From Variovorax paradoxus (lineage in GTDB: Bacteria > Pseudomonadota > Gammaproteobacteria > Burkholderiales > Burkholderiaceae_C): a stretch of 64,000 nt of DNA. The DNA lies in the NCBI RefSeq assembly GCF_018614875.1, contig NZ_JAGGNW010000027.1:1-64000 (forward strand), written 5' to 3'. The translations under genes and the position numbers were made by a program. A model generated the notes under the pieces. The model worked only from the letters and a program-made list of their open reading frames with translations, was not told the DNA's origin and ran no database searches. Below are positions 44,264-52,871 of this stretch, in pieces (the stretch's first letter is position 1; the number at the start of each line of letters is the position of its first letter).

Positions 44264-44812
44264 TCAGCGCGGCGAAGGAAGCTCGAACACCAGGCAGGTG
44301 GTGGTGGCGTGCGCATACAGCGTGCCGTCCGGCCCGACGAGCCGCGCCTCGGCGGTGGCGAGCTGCCGGCCGCAATGGATCACCTTGCCTTCGGCGCGGA
44401 CCCGCTGCACCTTCGGCGTGAGGCCTTTCACGTAGTTCACGCTGAGCTCGGCGGTGGTGTAGGCGCGGCCCGGCGGCATCATGGTGTGGACCGAGCAGCC
44501 CAGCGCGGAGTCGAGCAGGGTGGCGACCCAGCCGCCGTGCACCGTGCCCAGCGGGTTCATGTGCTGCGCGAGCGGCGTGCCCTGGAACACGGCCCGGCCC
44601 GGGCTGACTTCCAGCAGCATGAAGTCGAGGGTCTTGGCGATGGCGGCAAAAGGGATCTCTGCACGCAGCATCGCTTCCATCGTTTCCAGCCCGGTCTTCC
44701 CGGCGATCTGCTCGGGGCGTGCCAGGCCAGGGCCCGGCCCCGCCTCCAGGCGCTGGAGGATCTCGGCCTCCTGGGCGATCCAGGCGTGGATGGTGGCGTG
44801 GGGCTCGGTCAT
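44264..44812 (-). CDS. PaaI-like hotdog thioesterase
   Basis: 182 residues. Hotdog-fold core PLAQHMNPLGTVHGGWVATLLDSALGCSVHT with the catalytic-site HGG/D arrangement of the PaaI (4HBT) group, then ELSVNYVKGL. A roughly 60-residue N-terminal helical extension precedes it. Hydrolyses acyl- or aryl-CoA thioesters; substrate unknown. AAGGAG precedes ATG 44812. It is divergent from the MarR gene with only 44 bases between start codons and a palindrome there, so MarR control is likely. Confidence 0.88.
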   Translation of the reverse strand: MTEPHATIHAWIAQEAEILQRLEAGPGPGLARPEQIAGKTGLETMEAMLRAEIPFAAIAKTLDFMLLEVSPGRAVFQGTPLAQHMNPLGTVHGGWVATLLDSALGCSVHTMMPPGRAYTTAELSVNYVKGLTPKVQRVRAEGKVIHCGRQLATAEARLVGPDGTLYAHATTTCLVFELPSPR

Positions 44813-44844
44813 GGAAAAACTCCTTGATAGTTGTATGTGCAATT

Positions 44845-44858
44845 ATTGTAGCTACAAT
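44845..44858. promoter_or_regulatory. MarR operator overlapping the marR start codon
   Basis: Perfect 14-base palindrome ATTGTA-GC-TACAAT. Its last two bases are the first two of the regulator's ATG (44857), and it is 33 bases upstream of the thioesterase ATG. A TTGTA...TGCAA sequence just upstream (44831-44843) may be a second half-site. Typical of MarR-family autoregulation. Confidence 0.72.
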
Positions 44859-45363
44859 GAACGACATGAATACCGCTCTGAAGCCTCCTCAGCTGAGGCC
44901 CCAAGGATGTACCAATTTCCGCCTGCGCCGGCTCTCCAGGCTGGCCTCGCGCCTCTATGACACGCACGTCGCGCCCAGCGGGCTCAAGACCACGCAGTAT
45001 TCACTGCTCTCGCACGTGCTGCATCTCGGGCCGCTGCGCCCGGTCGACCTGGCGCGCGAGATGAACGTTGACGCCTCCACGCTCACGCGCAATCTCAAGC
45101 CGATGCTGGCCGCGGGCTTCCTGGTGCAGACGGAGGGACCCGATGCGCGCAGCCGCATGCTGGCGATCACCGACGCGGGCCGCGACAAGCGAGCCGAGGC
45201 GCAGCGCCTGTGGCACGACGCGCAGCTGGCGCTCAACGACATCCTCGGCACGCAGCGCGTACTGGCGCTGCATGCCCTGCTCGACGAGAGCCTGGAGCTG
45301 CTGCAGAGCGCGGGGCTGGGCGATGGACAGCCGGAGAACGGCGCGGGAGCCGGCGATGAATGA
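44857..45363 (+). CDS. MarR-family transcriptional regulator
   Basis: 168 residues. Winged-helix core: LKTTQYSLLSHVLHLGPLRPVDLAREMNVDASTLTRNLKPMLAAGFLVQTEGPDARSR, with the wing Asp-Ala-Arg-Ser-Arg. There is no Shine-Dalgarno before ATG 44857; ATG 44866 is an alternative start. Its operator overlaps the start. The stop overlaps the next gene, an MFS transporter, by 8 bases, so regulator and transporter are one unit. Confidence 0.92.
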   Translation: MNDMNTALKPPQLRPQGCTNFRLRRLSRLASRLYDTHVAPSGLKTTQYSLLSHVLHLGPLRPVDLAREMNVDASTLTRNLKPMLAAGFLVQTEGPDARSRMLAITDAGRDKRAEAQRLWHDAQLALNDILGTQRVLALHALLDESLELLQSAGLGDGQPENGAGAGDE

Positions 45364-46591
45364 AACCCCTCTGCGGCGCCATGCGCTCTGGCTCGTGCTG
45401 CTGGCGGCCGCGGGCGCCTTCGCGCTCACGATGGGGGTGCGCCAGACGATGGGCCTGTTCCTCTCGGCACTCAACACCTCGACCGCGCTCGGCATCGGCA
45501 GCATCAGCCTGGCGTTCGCATTCGGGCAGCTCTGGTGGGGGCTCACGCAGCCCTTCGCGGGCGCCGTGGCCGACCGCATCGGCACCGGCCGCGTGGTGTT
45601 CCTCGGCGTGCTGCTGGTCGCCATCGGCACGCTGATCACGCCGCTGATGACGAGCACGGCGGGCCTGATCTTCGCCATTGGCATGCTCGCGGCCGGCGGT
45701 GCCGGCATGGCGGGTCCTTCGGTGCTGATGGCCGCGACCACGCGCCTGGTGCCGGCCGAAAAACGCGGCCTAGCCACCGGCATGGTCAACGCCGGCGGCT
45801 CCTTCGGACAGTTCGCGATGGCGCCGATCGCCGTCGGCCTGACGGCGGCCGTGGGCTGGGCCGGCGCCATGCAGTGGCTCGGCGTGCTGGTGCTGCTGGC
45901 GCTGCCGGCCGCGTGGGTGCTCAAGGGCAATTCGAACGCGATGGCTGCGGCGTCGGCGGCCGCAACGGGCACCAAGCCGCTGAGTGCGCGCCAGGCCATC
46001 GGCCAGGCGCTCGCGACGCCCAGCTACCGCTACCTGAGCCTGGGCTTCCTGGTCTGTGGCTTCCACGTCGCCTTCCTCGCCACGCACCTGCCCGGCGTCG
46101 TCGCGGCCTGCGGGCTGCCGGCCGAAGTCGGCGGCTGGGCACTCGCGATGATCGGGCTCTTCAACATCGTCGGCAGCCTTGCCATGGGCTGGGCCGTGGG
46201 GCGCTGGCGCATGAAGTCGCTGCTGTCGCTGGTCTATGCCACGCGCGGCATCGCCGTGCTGGTGTTCCTGCTGGCGCCCAAGACGACCGCGGTCATGCTG
46301 GTGTTCGCCGCCGTGATGGGCGTGACCTTCCTGTCGACCGTGCCGCCGACCGCGGGCCTCGTCGCCAAGATGTTCGGGCCGGCCAACATGGCGATGCTGT
46401 TCGGCATCGTGATGCTGGCGCACCAGGTCGGCGGCTTCCTGGGCGCGTTCCTGGGCGGCTACGTCTTCCAGGCCACGGGCACCTACGACATCGTCTGGTA
46501 CATCGACATCGCGCTCGCCGCGGGCGCGGCGCTGGTGCACCTGCCGATCCGCGAAGCGCGGCTGGCGCGTGCGAAGCTGGTGGCGGCATGA
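45356..46591 (+). CDS. MFS transporter
   Basis: 411 residues with twelve predicted helices. The MFS motif A region is GLTQPFAGAVADRIGTGRVVFLG; PSVLMAATTRLVPAEKRGLATGMVNAGGSFGQ and the second-half GWAVGRWRMKSLLSLVYATRG are typical of the OFA/oxalate:formate-like and CynX-like groups. Substrate unknown; co-translation with MarR (start inside marR) suggests efflux or uptake of the compound MarR senses. Confidence 0.88.
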   Translation: MNETPLRRHALWLVLLAAAGAFALTMGVRQTMGLFLSALNTSTALGIGSISLAFAFGQLWWGLTQPFAGAVADRIGTGRVVFLGVLLVAIGTLITPLMTSTAGLIFAIGMLAAGGAGMAGPSVLMAATTRLVPAEKRGLATGMVNAGGSFGQFAMAPIAVGLTAAVGWAGAMQWLGVLVLLALPAAWVLKGNSNAMAAASAAATGTKPLSARQAIGQALATPSYRYLSLGFLVCGFHVAFLATHLPGVVAACGLPAEVGGWALAMIGLFNIVGSLAMGWAVGRWRMKSLLSLVYATRGIAVLVFLLAPKTTAVMLVFAAVMGVTFLSTVPPTAGLVAKMFGPANMAMLFGIVMLAHQVGGFLGAFLGGYVFQATGTYDIVWYIDIALAAGAALVHLPIREARLARAKLVAA

Positions 46592-46598
46592 GCTGCCG

Positions 46599-46646
46599 GG
46601 CCGCTCCCAAGGCGAATACCGCAGCGCGTAGCGCGGAGGTTTTCCA
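46599..46646 (+). repeat. Intergenic repeat R2, copy 2, carrying a ribosome-binding site
   Basis: Between the MFS stop and the MATE start. Shares CTGCCGGGCCGC, CCCAAG and ACCGCAGCGCG-AGCGCGG plus AGGTT with the copy at 41161-41221; the GGAGG at 46635-46639 sits 7 bases before the GTG start of the MATE gene. Confidence 0.7.
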
Positions 46647-48053
46647 GTGAGCCGGGAGCTCGATCCGCGCACCCGCCGCCTGCTCGAGGCACCGATCGTG
46701 CCCACGCTGCTGCGCCTGGCCGCACCCAACGTGCTCGTGATGGTGGCGCAGGCCTCCGTCGGGCTCATCGAAACCTACTTCGTCGGCAAGCTGGGCACCC
46801 ATGCGCTCGCGGGCATGGCGCTGGTGTTTCCCATCGTCATGCTGATGCAGATGACGTCGAGCGGTGCGATGGGCGGCGGCATTGCCTCGTCGATCGCCCG
46901 TGCGCTGGGCGCGGGCCGCCGCGGCGACGCCGACGCGCTGGTGTGGCATGCAGTGGTCATCGCGATCGGCTTCGGCCTGTGCTTTTCGCTCGCGCTGCTG
47001 GGCGGCGGGCGATGGCTCTACGCCATCATGGGCGGCACCGGCGCGGCGCTCGACGCGGCCCTGACGTACTCCAACTGGGTGTTCGCGGGGGCGGTGCTGG
47101 TGTGGCTCTTCAATTCGCTCTCGGCCATCATCCGCGGCACCGGCAACATGTCGGTGCCGGCAAACGTGACGGTGGTGGGCGTGGTGTTCCTCATTCCGGC
47201 ATCGCCGCTCCTGATCTTCGGCTGGGGGCCGCTGCCGGGCATGGGCATCGCAGGCGGCGCGATGGCGCTGCTGCTGTACTACCTGCTGGGTTCGATCGCG
47301 CTCATCGTCTATCTGCGCTCGCCGCGCAGCCTGCTGCGTCCCACGCTCGCCGCGCTGAAGCTGCGCTGGCCGCTGTTCCGGGACATCCTGCGCATCGGGC
47401 TGGTGGGTGCGGTGTCGACGGTGGCAACCAACCTGTCGATCGGCATTGCCACCGCATTGACCGGCCACTTCGGCCCGGGCGCGCTGGCGGGCTACGGCAC
47501 CGCCTCGCGGCTCGAGTACCTGCTGGTGCCGCTGGTGTTCGGCCTGGGCGCGCCGCTGGTCGCGATGGTGGGCACCTGCATGGGCGCCGGGCAGCGGGAA
47601 CGCGCGCTGCGCGCCACCTGGGCCGGCGCGGCGCTGGCCTTTGCGCTCACCGAAAGCATCGGCCTCGCCGCGGCACTGTTCCCGCGCCCCTGGCTGCTGC
47701 TGTTCGGCAACGACCCCGCAATGCTCGAAACGGGCGCGCACTACCTGCGCTTGGTGGGGCCGCTCTACGGCTTCTTCGGCGTCGGCCTGGTGCTGTACTT
47801 CGCGTCGCAGGGGGCCGGGCGCCTGCTGTGGCCGGTGCTCGGCAACATCGCGCGGCTCGCGGTGGCCGGCGTGGGCGGCTGGCTCGCCTTGCGCTGGGGC
47901 GGCGGGCTGGCCGGCGTGTTTGCGGCACAGGGTGTGGCGCTGGCGGTGTACGGCATCGTCATCGCATCGGCGATTGCCGGCGGCGCATGGTTCGGCCGCG
48001 TCGGCTGGCCGCGCTCGCCCACCGCACTGCTGCGGCGCGTGGCGCAAGCCTGA
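46647..48053 (+). CDS. MATE-family efflux transporter
   Basis: 468 residues, twelve helices in two MatE halves (from LLRLAAPNVLVMVAQASVGLIETYFVGKLG and from DILRIGLVGAVSTVATNLSIG). Exports cationic drugs or metabolites with Na+ or H+. Start is GTG 46647, preceded by GGAGG supplied by repeat R2. It is downstream of marR and the MFS gene and probably read in the same unit. Confidence 0.92.
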   Translation: MSRELDPRTRRLLEAPIVPTLLRLAAPNVLVMVAQASVGLIETYFVGKLGTHALAGMALVFPIVMLMQMTSSGAMGGGIASSIARALGAGRRGDADALVWHAVVIAIGFGLCFSLALLGGGRWLYAIMGGTGAALDAALTYSNWVFAGAVLVWLFNSLSAIIRGTGNMSVPANVTVVGVVFLIPASPLLIFGWGPLPGMGIAGGAMALLLYYLLGSIALIVYLRSPRSLLRPTLAALKLRWPLFRDILRIGLVGAVSTVATNLSIGIATALTGHFGPGALAGYGTASRLEYLLVPLVFGLGAPLVAMVGTCMGAGQRERALRATWAGAALAFALTESIGLAAALFPRPWLLLFGNDPAMLETGAHYLRLVGPLYGFFGVGLVLYFASQGAGRLLWPVLGNIARLAVAGVGGWLALRWGGGLAGVFAAQGVALAVYGIVIASAIAGGAWFGRVGWPRSPTALLRRVAQA

Positions 48054-48068
48054 GCCCGCCCCGGCGGA

Positions 48069-48392
48069 TCAATAGCGATAGGGGTTTTCAGGCCGGCGAT
48101 CGTAGCGGTCGGGCACGCCGTCGCGGTCATAGTCCCTGCGGCCGTAGCGGCGTTCTTCCCAGTGGCGATGCCGATGCTCGTAGCGGTCGTGCCCATGGCG
48201 GTAGCCCGGGCCGTAGTAGGGATGCCGCGGGGGTGGCGGCGCGTAGTAGTGGTGGCGCGGAGGCGGCGGTGCGGGCACCACATACACCTGGGCCTGGATG
48301 AAGCGGCCGCCGGTCTGGGCCTGTGCGGGGGCGCTGAGTGCGGCCAGCGACAGCAGGGCTGCGGCGCCGATGGCGAAAGTGAGCTTTTTCAT
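48069..48392 (-). CDS. Small secreted His/Tyr/Pro-rich protein
   Basis: 107 residues. Clear signal peptide (KKLTFAIGAAALLSLAALSAPAQAQ), then a Pro/His/Tyr-rich region (PAPPPPRHHYY, APPPPRHPYY) and a basic/acidic C-terminus with DYDRDGVPDRYDRRPENPY, in which DRDGVPDRYD is a Ca-binding-like thrombospondin-3 type motif. Could bind calcium or other metals in the periplasm or cell surface; function unknown. I chose ATG 48392 (GGGAG upstream); an ATG four codons earlier is possible. Confidence 0.75.
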   Translation of the reverse strand: MKKLTFAIGAAALLSLAALSAPAQAQTGGRFIQAQVYVVPAPPPPRHHYYAPPPPRHPYYGPGYRHGHDRYEHRHRHWEERRYGRRDYDRDGVPDRYDRRPENPYRY

Positions 48393-48505
48393 GGCAACTC
48401 CCATGGAGTGGTTGGAAGCCCTATCGTCGTGGCCCTGTGTGAACGCTGTGTAAGGCTGGAGCGAAATCGGATGAAGAGCTGTAAGCCGCTGCGCGGCAAC
48501 AGGCG

Positions 48506-49243
48506 TCAGCCGCGCGGCGGGGGCAGCATCCGCCGCAGCGCCTCGAAGAACAGGTCCGACTGCTCGCGTTCACCCTGGATCTGCCCCGCAACATGCGCGG
48601 CGAGCTTGGCATCGACGGGAACCAGCGGGCGCCCGGTCGATTGCGCAATCACCTGGTGCAGGCTCGCGCGTTCCAGGTAGTAGAGATCGTCGTAGGCATG
48701 CGGAATGGAGGCGCCGGCGACGATCACGCCATGGTTGGCGAGAAAGGCAATGTCCTTCCCCGCCATGGCGCGCGCGATGCGCTCGCCCTCGGCATCGTCG
48801 AGCGCGAGGCCGTTGTAGACCGCATCGACCGCGATGCGGTTCATGTAGCGCATGGCGTTCTGGCTCAGCGCGGGATCGAGCGCGCGCTCGGCCGTGAGCG
48901 TGAGGGCGGTGGCGTAGGGCATGTGGCAATGCAGCACCACCGCGTGGCCCGTCAGCCGGTGCACCGCGCCATGGATGAAAAGAGCGGTCGGCTCCACCCG
49001 GTGGCTGCCGGAAAGCACTTCGCCGTGCAGGTCGATCAGCACGATGTCGTCAGGGCCGATTTCGCTCCAGTGCAGGCCGCGCGGGTTGATCAGGTAGCGG
49101 TCTTGCGCGCCCGGCAGCATCACGCTGAAATGGTTGCAGACCCCTTCGGACAGGCCGTGATGGGCGGCTGCGCGCAGCGCGAGCGCAAGATCTTCGCGCA
49201 ACTTGCGCACGGCCGGGCTGGCGTAATCTGAATCGGCGGACAT
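48506..49243 (-). CDS. Class II aldolase/adducin-family protein
   Basis: 245 residues. LALALRAAAHHGLSEGVCNHFSVML at the N-terminus, then metal-binding VVLHCHMPYAT and FLANHGVIV, as in L-fuculose-phosphate-type aldolases, and EVDAKLAAHVAGQI-like C-terminus. Usual role: zinc aldolase or decarboxylase on sugar phosphates or keto acids. GAGGGAG precedes ATG 49243. It is the last gene of the sugar-acid operon, 33 bases after the KDPGal aldolase gene. The two aldolases may serve different branches. Confidence 0.87.
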   Translation of the reverse strand: MSADSDYASPAVRKLREDLALALRAAAHHGLSEGVCNHFSVMLPGAQDRYLINPRGLHWSEIGPDDIVLIDLHGEVLSGSHRVEPTALFIHGAVHRLTGHAVVLHCHMPYATALTLTAERALDPALSQNAMRYMNRIAVDAVYNGLALDDAEGERIARAMAGKDIAFLANHGVIVAGASIPHAYDDLYYLERASLHQVIAQSTGRPLVPVDAKLAAHVAGQIQGEREQSDLFFEALRRMLPPPRG

Positions 49244-49276
49244 CGACGCTCCCTCGTGAACGTGGAAAGAAGACTC

Positions 49277-49918
49277 TCAGGCGCGGGCCGCGCCCGTGAA
49301 GGCCGCAACGAAGCGCTGGGCATCGGCGCGCACGGCCGAAGCCTGCTTGCCCGGCTTGTAGAGCGCGGAGCCGATGCCGAAGCCGGCCGCGCCGGCCGAA
49401 CGCCATTCGGCCATGTTGGTGGGCGTGATGCCGCCCACGGGCATCACTGGCGTGCCTTCGGGCAGTACCGCGAGCAGGGCTTTCACCACCGCGGGCGATG
49501 CCAGTTCGGCCGGAAACAGCTTGAGCCCGGTCGCGCCCGCGGCCAGCGCGCCGAAGGCTTCGGTCGGCGTCATCACGCCGGGCAGGCAGACCATGCCGAG
49601 CCGCACGGCTTCGGCGATTACTTCGGCATTGAAGTTGGGCGACACGATCAGCTCGCCGCCGGCCGAATGCACATAGCGCACCTGCTGCACGTCGAGCACC
49701 GTGCCGGCGCCTACCAGGGCATTTGGAAAGCGCGTGCGCATCAGCGTGATGCTGGCGTAGGGCTTGGGCGAATTGAGCGGCACCTCGAGCAGCCGGAAGC
49801 CGGACTCGACGATGGCATCCCCCACGTCGGCGGCCTCGGCCGGTGTGAGTCCTCGCAAGATGGCAACCAGTGGAAGCTCGCGCATCGCGGCATTGAATTT
49901 TTCGCGGGGTGTGGTCAT
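49277..49918 (-). CDS. dgoA: 2-dehydro-3-deoxy-6-phosphogalactonate aldolase
   Basis: 213 residues of the KDPG/KDPGal class I aldolase family: LPLVAILRGLTPAEA, LLEVPLNSPKPYASI with catalytic Glu, GAGTVLD, and Schiff-base Lys in GATGLKLFPAE; PVGGITPTN at the end. The VAILRG and NSP pattern points to the KDPGal (DgoA) branch rather than Eda, and the overlapping upstream kinase gene agrees. Cleaves KDPGal into pyruvate and glyceraldehyde 3-phosphate. Confidence 0.92.
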   Translation of the reverse strand: MTTPREKFNAAMRELPLVAILRGLTPAEAADVGDAIVESGFRLLEVPLNSPKPYASITLMRTRFPNALVGAGTVLDVQQVRYVHSAGGELIVSPNFNAEVIAEAVRLGMVCLPGVMTPTEAFGALAAGATGLKLFPAELASPAVVKALLAVLPEGTPVMPVGGITPTNMAEWRSAGAAGFGIGSALYKPGKQASAVRADAQRFVAAFTGAARA

Positions 49919-50826
49919 GAGGGCATTCTGCCGGTGTCGAGGAAGCCGGACAGCGCATGCAGGCCGGCCCAGGTGGCTTCAGCGCCGAGCATGCGGGTGG
50001 CGGTGCCGGTGGCGCGCAGCGCCAGCGTGTAGCGCTGGGTCAGGGCGGAAGAGCCGATCAGCACCACTTCGCCGAATGCATGCAGCGATTGCGTGCGCAG
50101 TTCCTCGCCGATCAGCAAGCCCGAGAGATAACTGGCGAGCTCCTGCGTGGCCATGCGTTCGAACAGCGCCAGCGTGCGTGTGCCGAAGGCGTTGTGCAGC
50201 AGGCCCTGCCCGTTGTCGGCGCGCATGACGCCCTCCACGAAGGCGGCTTCGTCGAGCGGTGCATCGGCATCGAGCGTGCGCGCGAGGATCGAGTGCTGGC
50301 TCAGCAGTGCATAGAACTCACCGGTCATGAAGGTGCGAAAGCCCGTGACCCGGCCCTTCTTGACCGTGGCCCACTTGTTGTGCGTGCCGGGCAGCACGAA
50401 CACACCTTCGTCGATGTCCATGAGCGCCATGGCGCCGAAGATCTGCACCTCTTCGCCGCGCATGACATCGGGAACACCGTCATGCTCGTTGCTGAGGCCC
50501 GGCACGACGGAGATGCGCGGCGAGCCCGGCGGCACGTCGATGTCGATGATCCGGCGGCCCACTTCGACCCGGCCCGCGGGGCAGGCGCAATAGGGCGCCT
50601 CGACCCAGCCCTGCTTGCTGCCGGCCATGCCGGAGATCAGGCAGCGCGTGCCCCCGGGCTGCATCCATTCGGCGAACAGCGACTCGAACACCGCGGGAAA
50701 GCCGCCCGCCGGCACCTTGAGAATGCCGCGCGCATCGCTGCGCTCCTCGAGCACCGCGCCGCTCGCATCGAGCAGCGCACCGCGCAGAGAGCTCGTGCCC
50801 CAGTCGATGGCGACCAGTCTTGTCAT
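49915..50826 (-). CDS. dgoK: 2-dehydro-3-deoxygalactonokinase
   Basis: 303 residues. N-terminal phosphate-1 loop VAIDWGTSSLRGALLD, SGMAGSKQGWVEAPY, and VLPGTHNKWATV; the DgoK family signature. Phosphorylates 2-dehydro-3-deoxygalactonate at C6 using ATP. ATG 50826 begins the conserved fold. The stop overlaps the DgoA start (ATGA), so kinase and aldolase are coupled. The dehydratase that would make its substrate is upstream, separated by a repeat R1 copy. Confidence 0.94.
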   Translation of the reverse strand: MTRLVAIDWGTSSLRGALLDASGAVLEERSDARGILKVPAGGFPAVFESLFAEWMQPGGTRCLISGMAGSKQGWVEAPYCACPAGRVEVGRRIIDIDVPPGSPRISVVPGLSNEHDGVPDVMRGEEVQIFGAMALMDIDEGVFVLPGTHNKWATVKKGRVTGFRTFMTGEFYALLSQHSILARTLDADAPLDEAAFVEGVMRADNGQGLLHNAFGTRTLALFERMATQELASYLSGLLIGEELRTQSLHAFGEVVLIGSSALTQRYTLALRATGTATRMLGAEATWAGLHALSGFLDTGRMPS

Positions 50827-50885
50827 GTTTTCCACCGCGCTATGCGCGACCCACGACACATGAAACCGACACGGCCCAAGGCCAG

Positions 50886-50975
50886 GAACACCGCGGAACC
50901 GGCTTTGCCGGGCCGCTGGTGTTGCCCCCTTGAGGGGGGAGTCGAGCTACACGAAGTGAGCGAGGGACGGGGGTG
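50886..50975 (-). repeat. Intergenic repeat R1, copy 2
   Basis: About 90 bases in the gap between the dehydratase stop and the DgoK start; roughly four-fifths identical by eye to 42922-43015 (ACACCGCGGAACCGGCT, TGCCGGGCC, GGTGTTGCCCCC, ACACGAAGTG). Both copies sit inside minus-strand operons in the same orientation. Confidence 0.7.
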
Positions 50976-50984
50976 GGTTTCATC

Positions 50985-52721
50985 CTAGTGATTGTCGCGC
51001 GGCACGAAGGCCCCGCGGCGCCCGCGCAGGAAGGCCAGGTCGGCGCCCTGGTCGGCCTGCAATACCGTGTCGACATAGAGCTTCCAGTAGCCGGAATCGA
51101 GCGGAGCCTTGGGTGCGACCCATTTCTCGAGGCGGCGCGCGAGTTCTTCGTCGCTCACATGCAGGTGCAGCCTGCGGTTGGGCACGTCGAGCTCGACGAT
51201 GTCGCCGTCCTGCACCACCGCCAGCGGCCCACCGGCGGCGGCCTCGGGCGCGGTGTGCAGCACCACGGTGCCGTAGGCGGTGCCGCTCATGCGCGCGTCG
51301 CTGATGCGCACCATGTCGGTGATGCCCTTGCGCAGCACCTTCGGCGGCAGCGGCATGTTGCCCGACTCGGCCATGCCGGGATAGCCGCGCGGGCCGCAGT
51401 TCTTCAGCACCATGACGCAGTGCTCGTCGATGTCGAGGTTCTCGTCGTCGATGCGCTTGTGCAGGTCGTCGGCGTTTTCGAACACCACCGCGCGGCCCTT
51501 GTGCACCAGCAGCTCGGGCGTGGCGGCACTCGGCTTGATGATGGCGCCGTTGGGCGCGAGGTTGCCGCGCAGCACGCAGATGCCGGCCTTTTCCTTGAAG
51601 GGCTCGGCCAGCGGCCGGATCACCTGCGGGTTGTAGTTCTCGGCGTCCTTCACGTTGTCCCACAGCGTCTGGCCGTTGGCGGTGATGACGTCCTTGTGCA
51701 GGTACTGCGCGATCTCCTTGATGACCACCGGCAGCCCGCCCGCGTAGCAGAAGTCTTCCATCAGGAAGCGGCCCGAGGGCTGCAGGTCGACCAGGCAGGG
51801 CAGCTCGGAGGCCAGCCGGTCGAAGTCGTCGAGCGAGAGGTCCACGCCGATGCGTCCCGCGATGGCCAGCAAGTGAATGACCAGGTTGGTGGAGCCGCCG
51901 ACGGCCGCATTGACCTTGATGGCGTTCTCGATGGCCTCACGCGTGAGGATCTTCGACATGTGGAGGTCTTCATGCACCATGTCGACGATGCGCCGGCCGG
52001 CCATGCGCGCCAGCACGTTGCGCCGGCCGTCCACGGCCGGGTAGGCCGCGTTGCCGGGCAGGCCGATGCCGAGCGACTCGACCATGCAGGCCATGGTGCT
52101 CGCGGTGCCCATGGTCATGCAGTGGCCGTGGCTGCGGTGCATGCAGCTTTCGGCTTCGAAGAAATCCTGCAGCTTGAGCGTGCCGGCACGCACCTGCTCG
52201 CTCATCTGCCACACGCCGGTGCCCGAGCCCAGTTCCTGGCCGCGCCATTTGCCTGAGAGCATCGGGCCGCCCGACACGCCGATGGTCGGCAGGTCGACGC
52301 TGGCCGCGCCCATCATGAGCGCGGGCGTTGTCTTGTCGCAGCCCATGAGCAGCACCACGCCGTCGAGCGGATTGCCGCGAATGCTTTCTTCCACGTCCAT
52401 GCTCGCCAGGTTGCGATACAGCATGGCGGTGGGACGCAGCAGCGTTTCGCCGAGCGACATCACCGGGAACTCGAGCGGAAAGCCGCCTGCTTCGTAGACG
52501 CCGATCTTCACCTGCTCGGCGAGCGTGCGGAAATGCGAGTTGCAGGGCGTGAGCTCGCTGAAGGTGTTGCAGATGCCGATCACGGGGCGCCCGTCGAACT
52601 GGTCGTGCGGCACGCCCTTGCCCTTGACCCAGCTTCGATAGATGAAACCGTCTCGGTCGTTGCGGCCGAACCATTGCTGGCTGCGCAGCTCGCTGGCTTT
52701 TTTCTTGAGGGAAGTACTCAT
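50985..52721 (-). CDS. IlvD/Edd-family sugar-acid dehydratase (arabinonate/galactonate type)
   Basis: 578 residues. SQQWFGRNDRDGFIYRSW at the start is the hallmark of the L-arabinonate-dehydratase subgroup (Rhizobium enzyme type), distinct from IlvD. Fe-S cysteines lie in NTFSELTPCNSHF, LLMGCDKTTPA and HGHCMTMGTAS; also GGSTNLVIHL and RMSGTAYGTVVLH. It dehydrates an aldonate to its 2-keto-3-deoxy form; the studied homologue accepts arabinonate, fuconate and galactonate. With DgoK and DgoA downstream, galactonate is the best guess. It is divergent from a GntR regulator. Confidence 0.92.
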   Translation of the reverse strand: MSTSLKKKASELRSQQWFGRNDRDGFIYRSWVKGKGVPHDQFDGRPVIGICNTFSELTPCNSHFRTLAEQVKIGVYEAGGFPLEFPVMSLGETLLRPTAMLYRNLASMDVEESIRGNPLDGVVLLMGCDKTTPALMMGAASVDLPTIGVSGGPMLSGKWRGQELGSGTGVWQMSEQVRAGTLKLQDFFEAESCMHRSHGHCMTMGTASTMACMVESLGIGLPGNAAYPAVDGRRNVLARMAGRRIVDMVHEDLHMSKILTREAIENAIKVNAAVGGSTNLVIHLLAIAGRIGVDLSLDDFDRLASELPCLVDLQPSGRFLMEDFCYAGGLPVVIKEIAQYLHKDVITANGQTLWDNVKDAENYNPQVIRPLAEPFKEKAGICVLRGNLAPNGAIIKPSAATPELLVHKGRAVVFENADDLHKRIDDENLDIDEHCVMVLKNCGPRGYPGMAESGNMPLPPKVLRKGITDMVRISDARMSGTAYGTVVLHTAPEAAAGGPLAVVQDGDIVELDVPNRRLHLHVSDEELARRLEKWVAPKAPLDSGYWKLYVDTVLQADQGADLAFLRGRRGAFVPRDNH

Positions 52722-52793
52722 CGGTTGTCTCCGTTCACGACCGCTTACAGCCCCAAACCTCAGGGTTTGTCCTGCCGATCGGCCATTTCAATC

Positions 52794-52803
52794 ATCATAT
52801 GAT
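52794..52803. promoter_or_regulatory. Candidate GntR/FadR operator
   Basis: Perfect 10-base palindrome ATCATATGAT in the gap between the divergent dehydratase (start 52721) and GntR (start 52872) genes, in a local AT-rich patch. Palindromes centred on AT-rich cores are usual for FadR-subfamily sugar-acid regulators. Short, so could be chance. Confidence 0.5.
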
Positions 52804-52871
52804 AAGTGCGAACAACTTGCCGGACCCTTAGTGTTTTCGAGTGTCGGCATACCAAATTTCACATCACGCAC

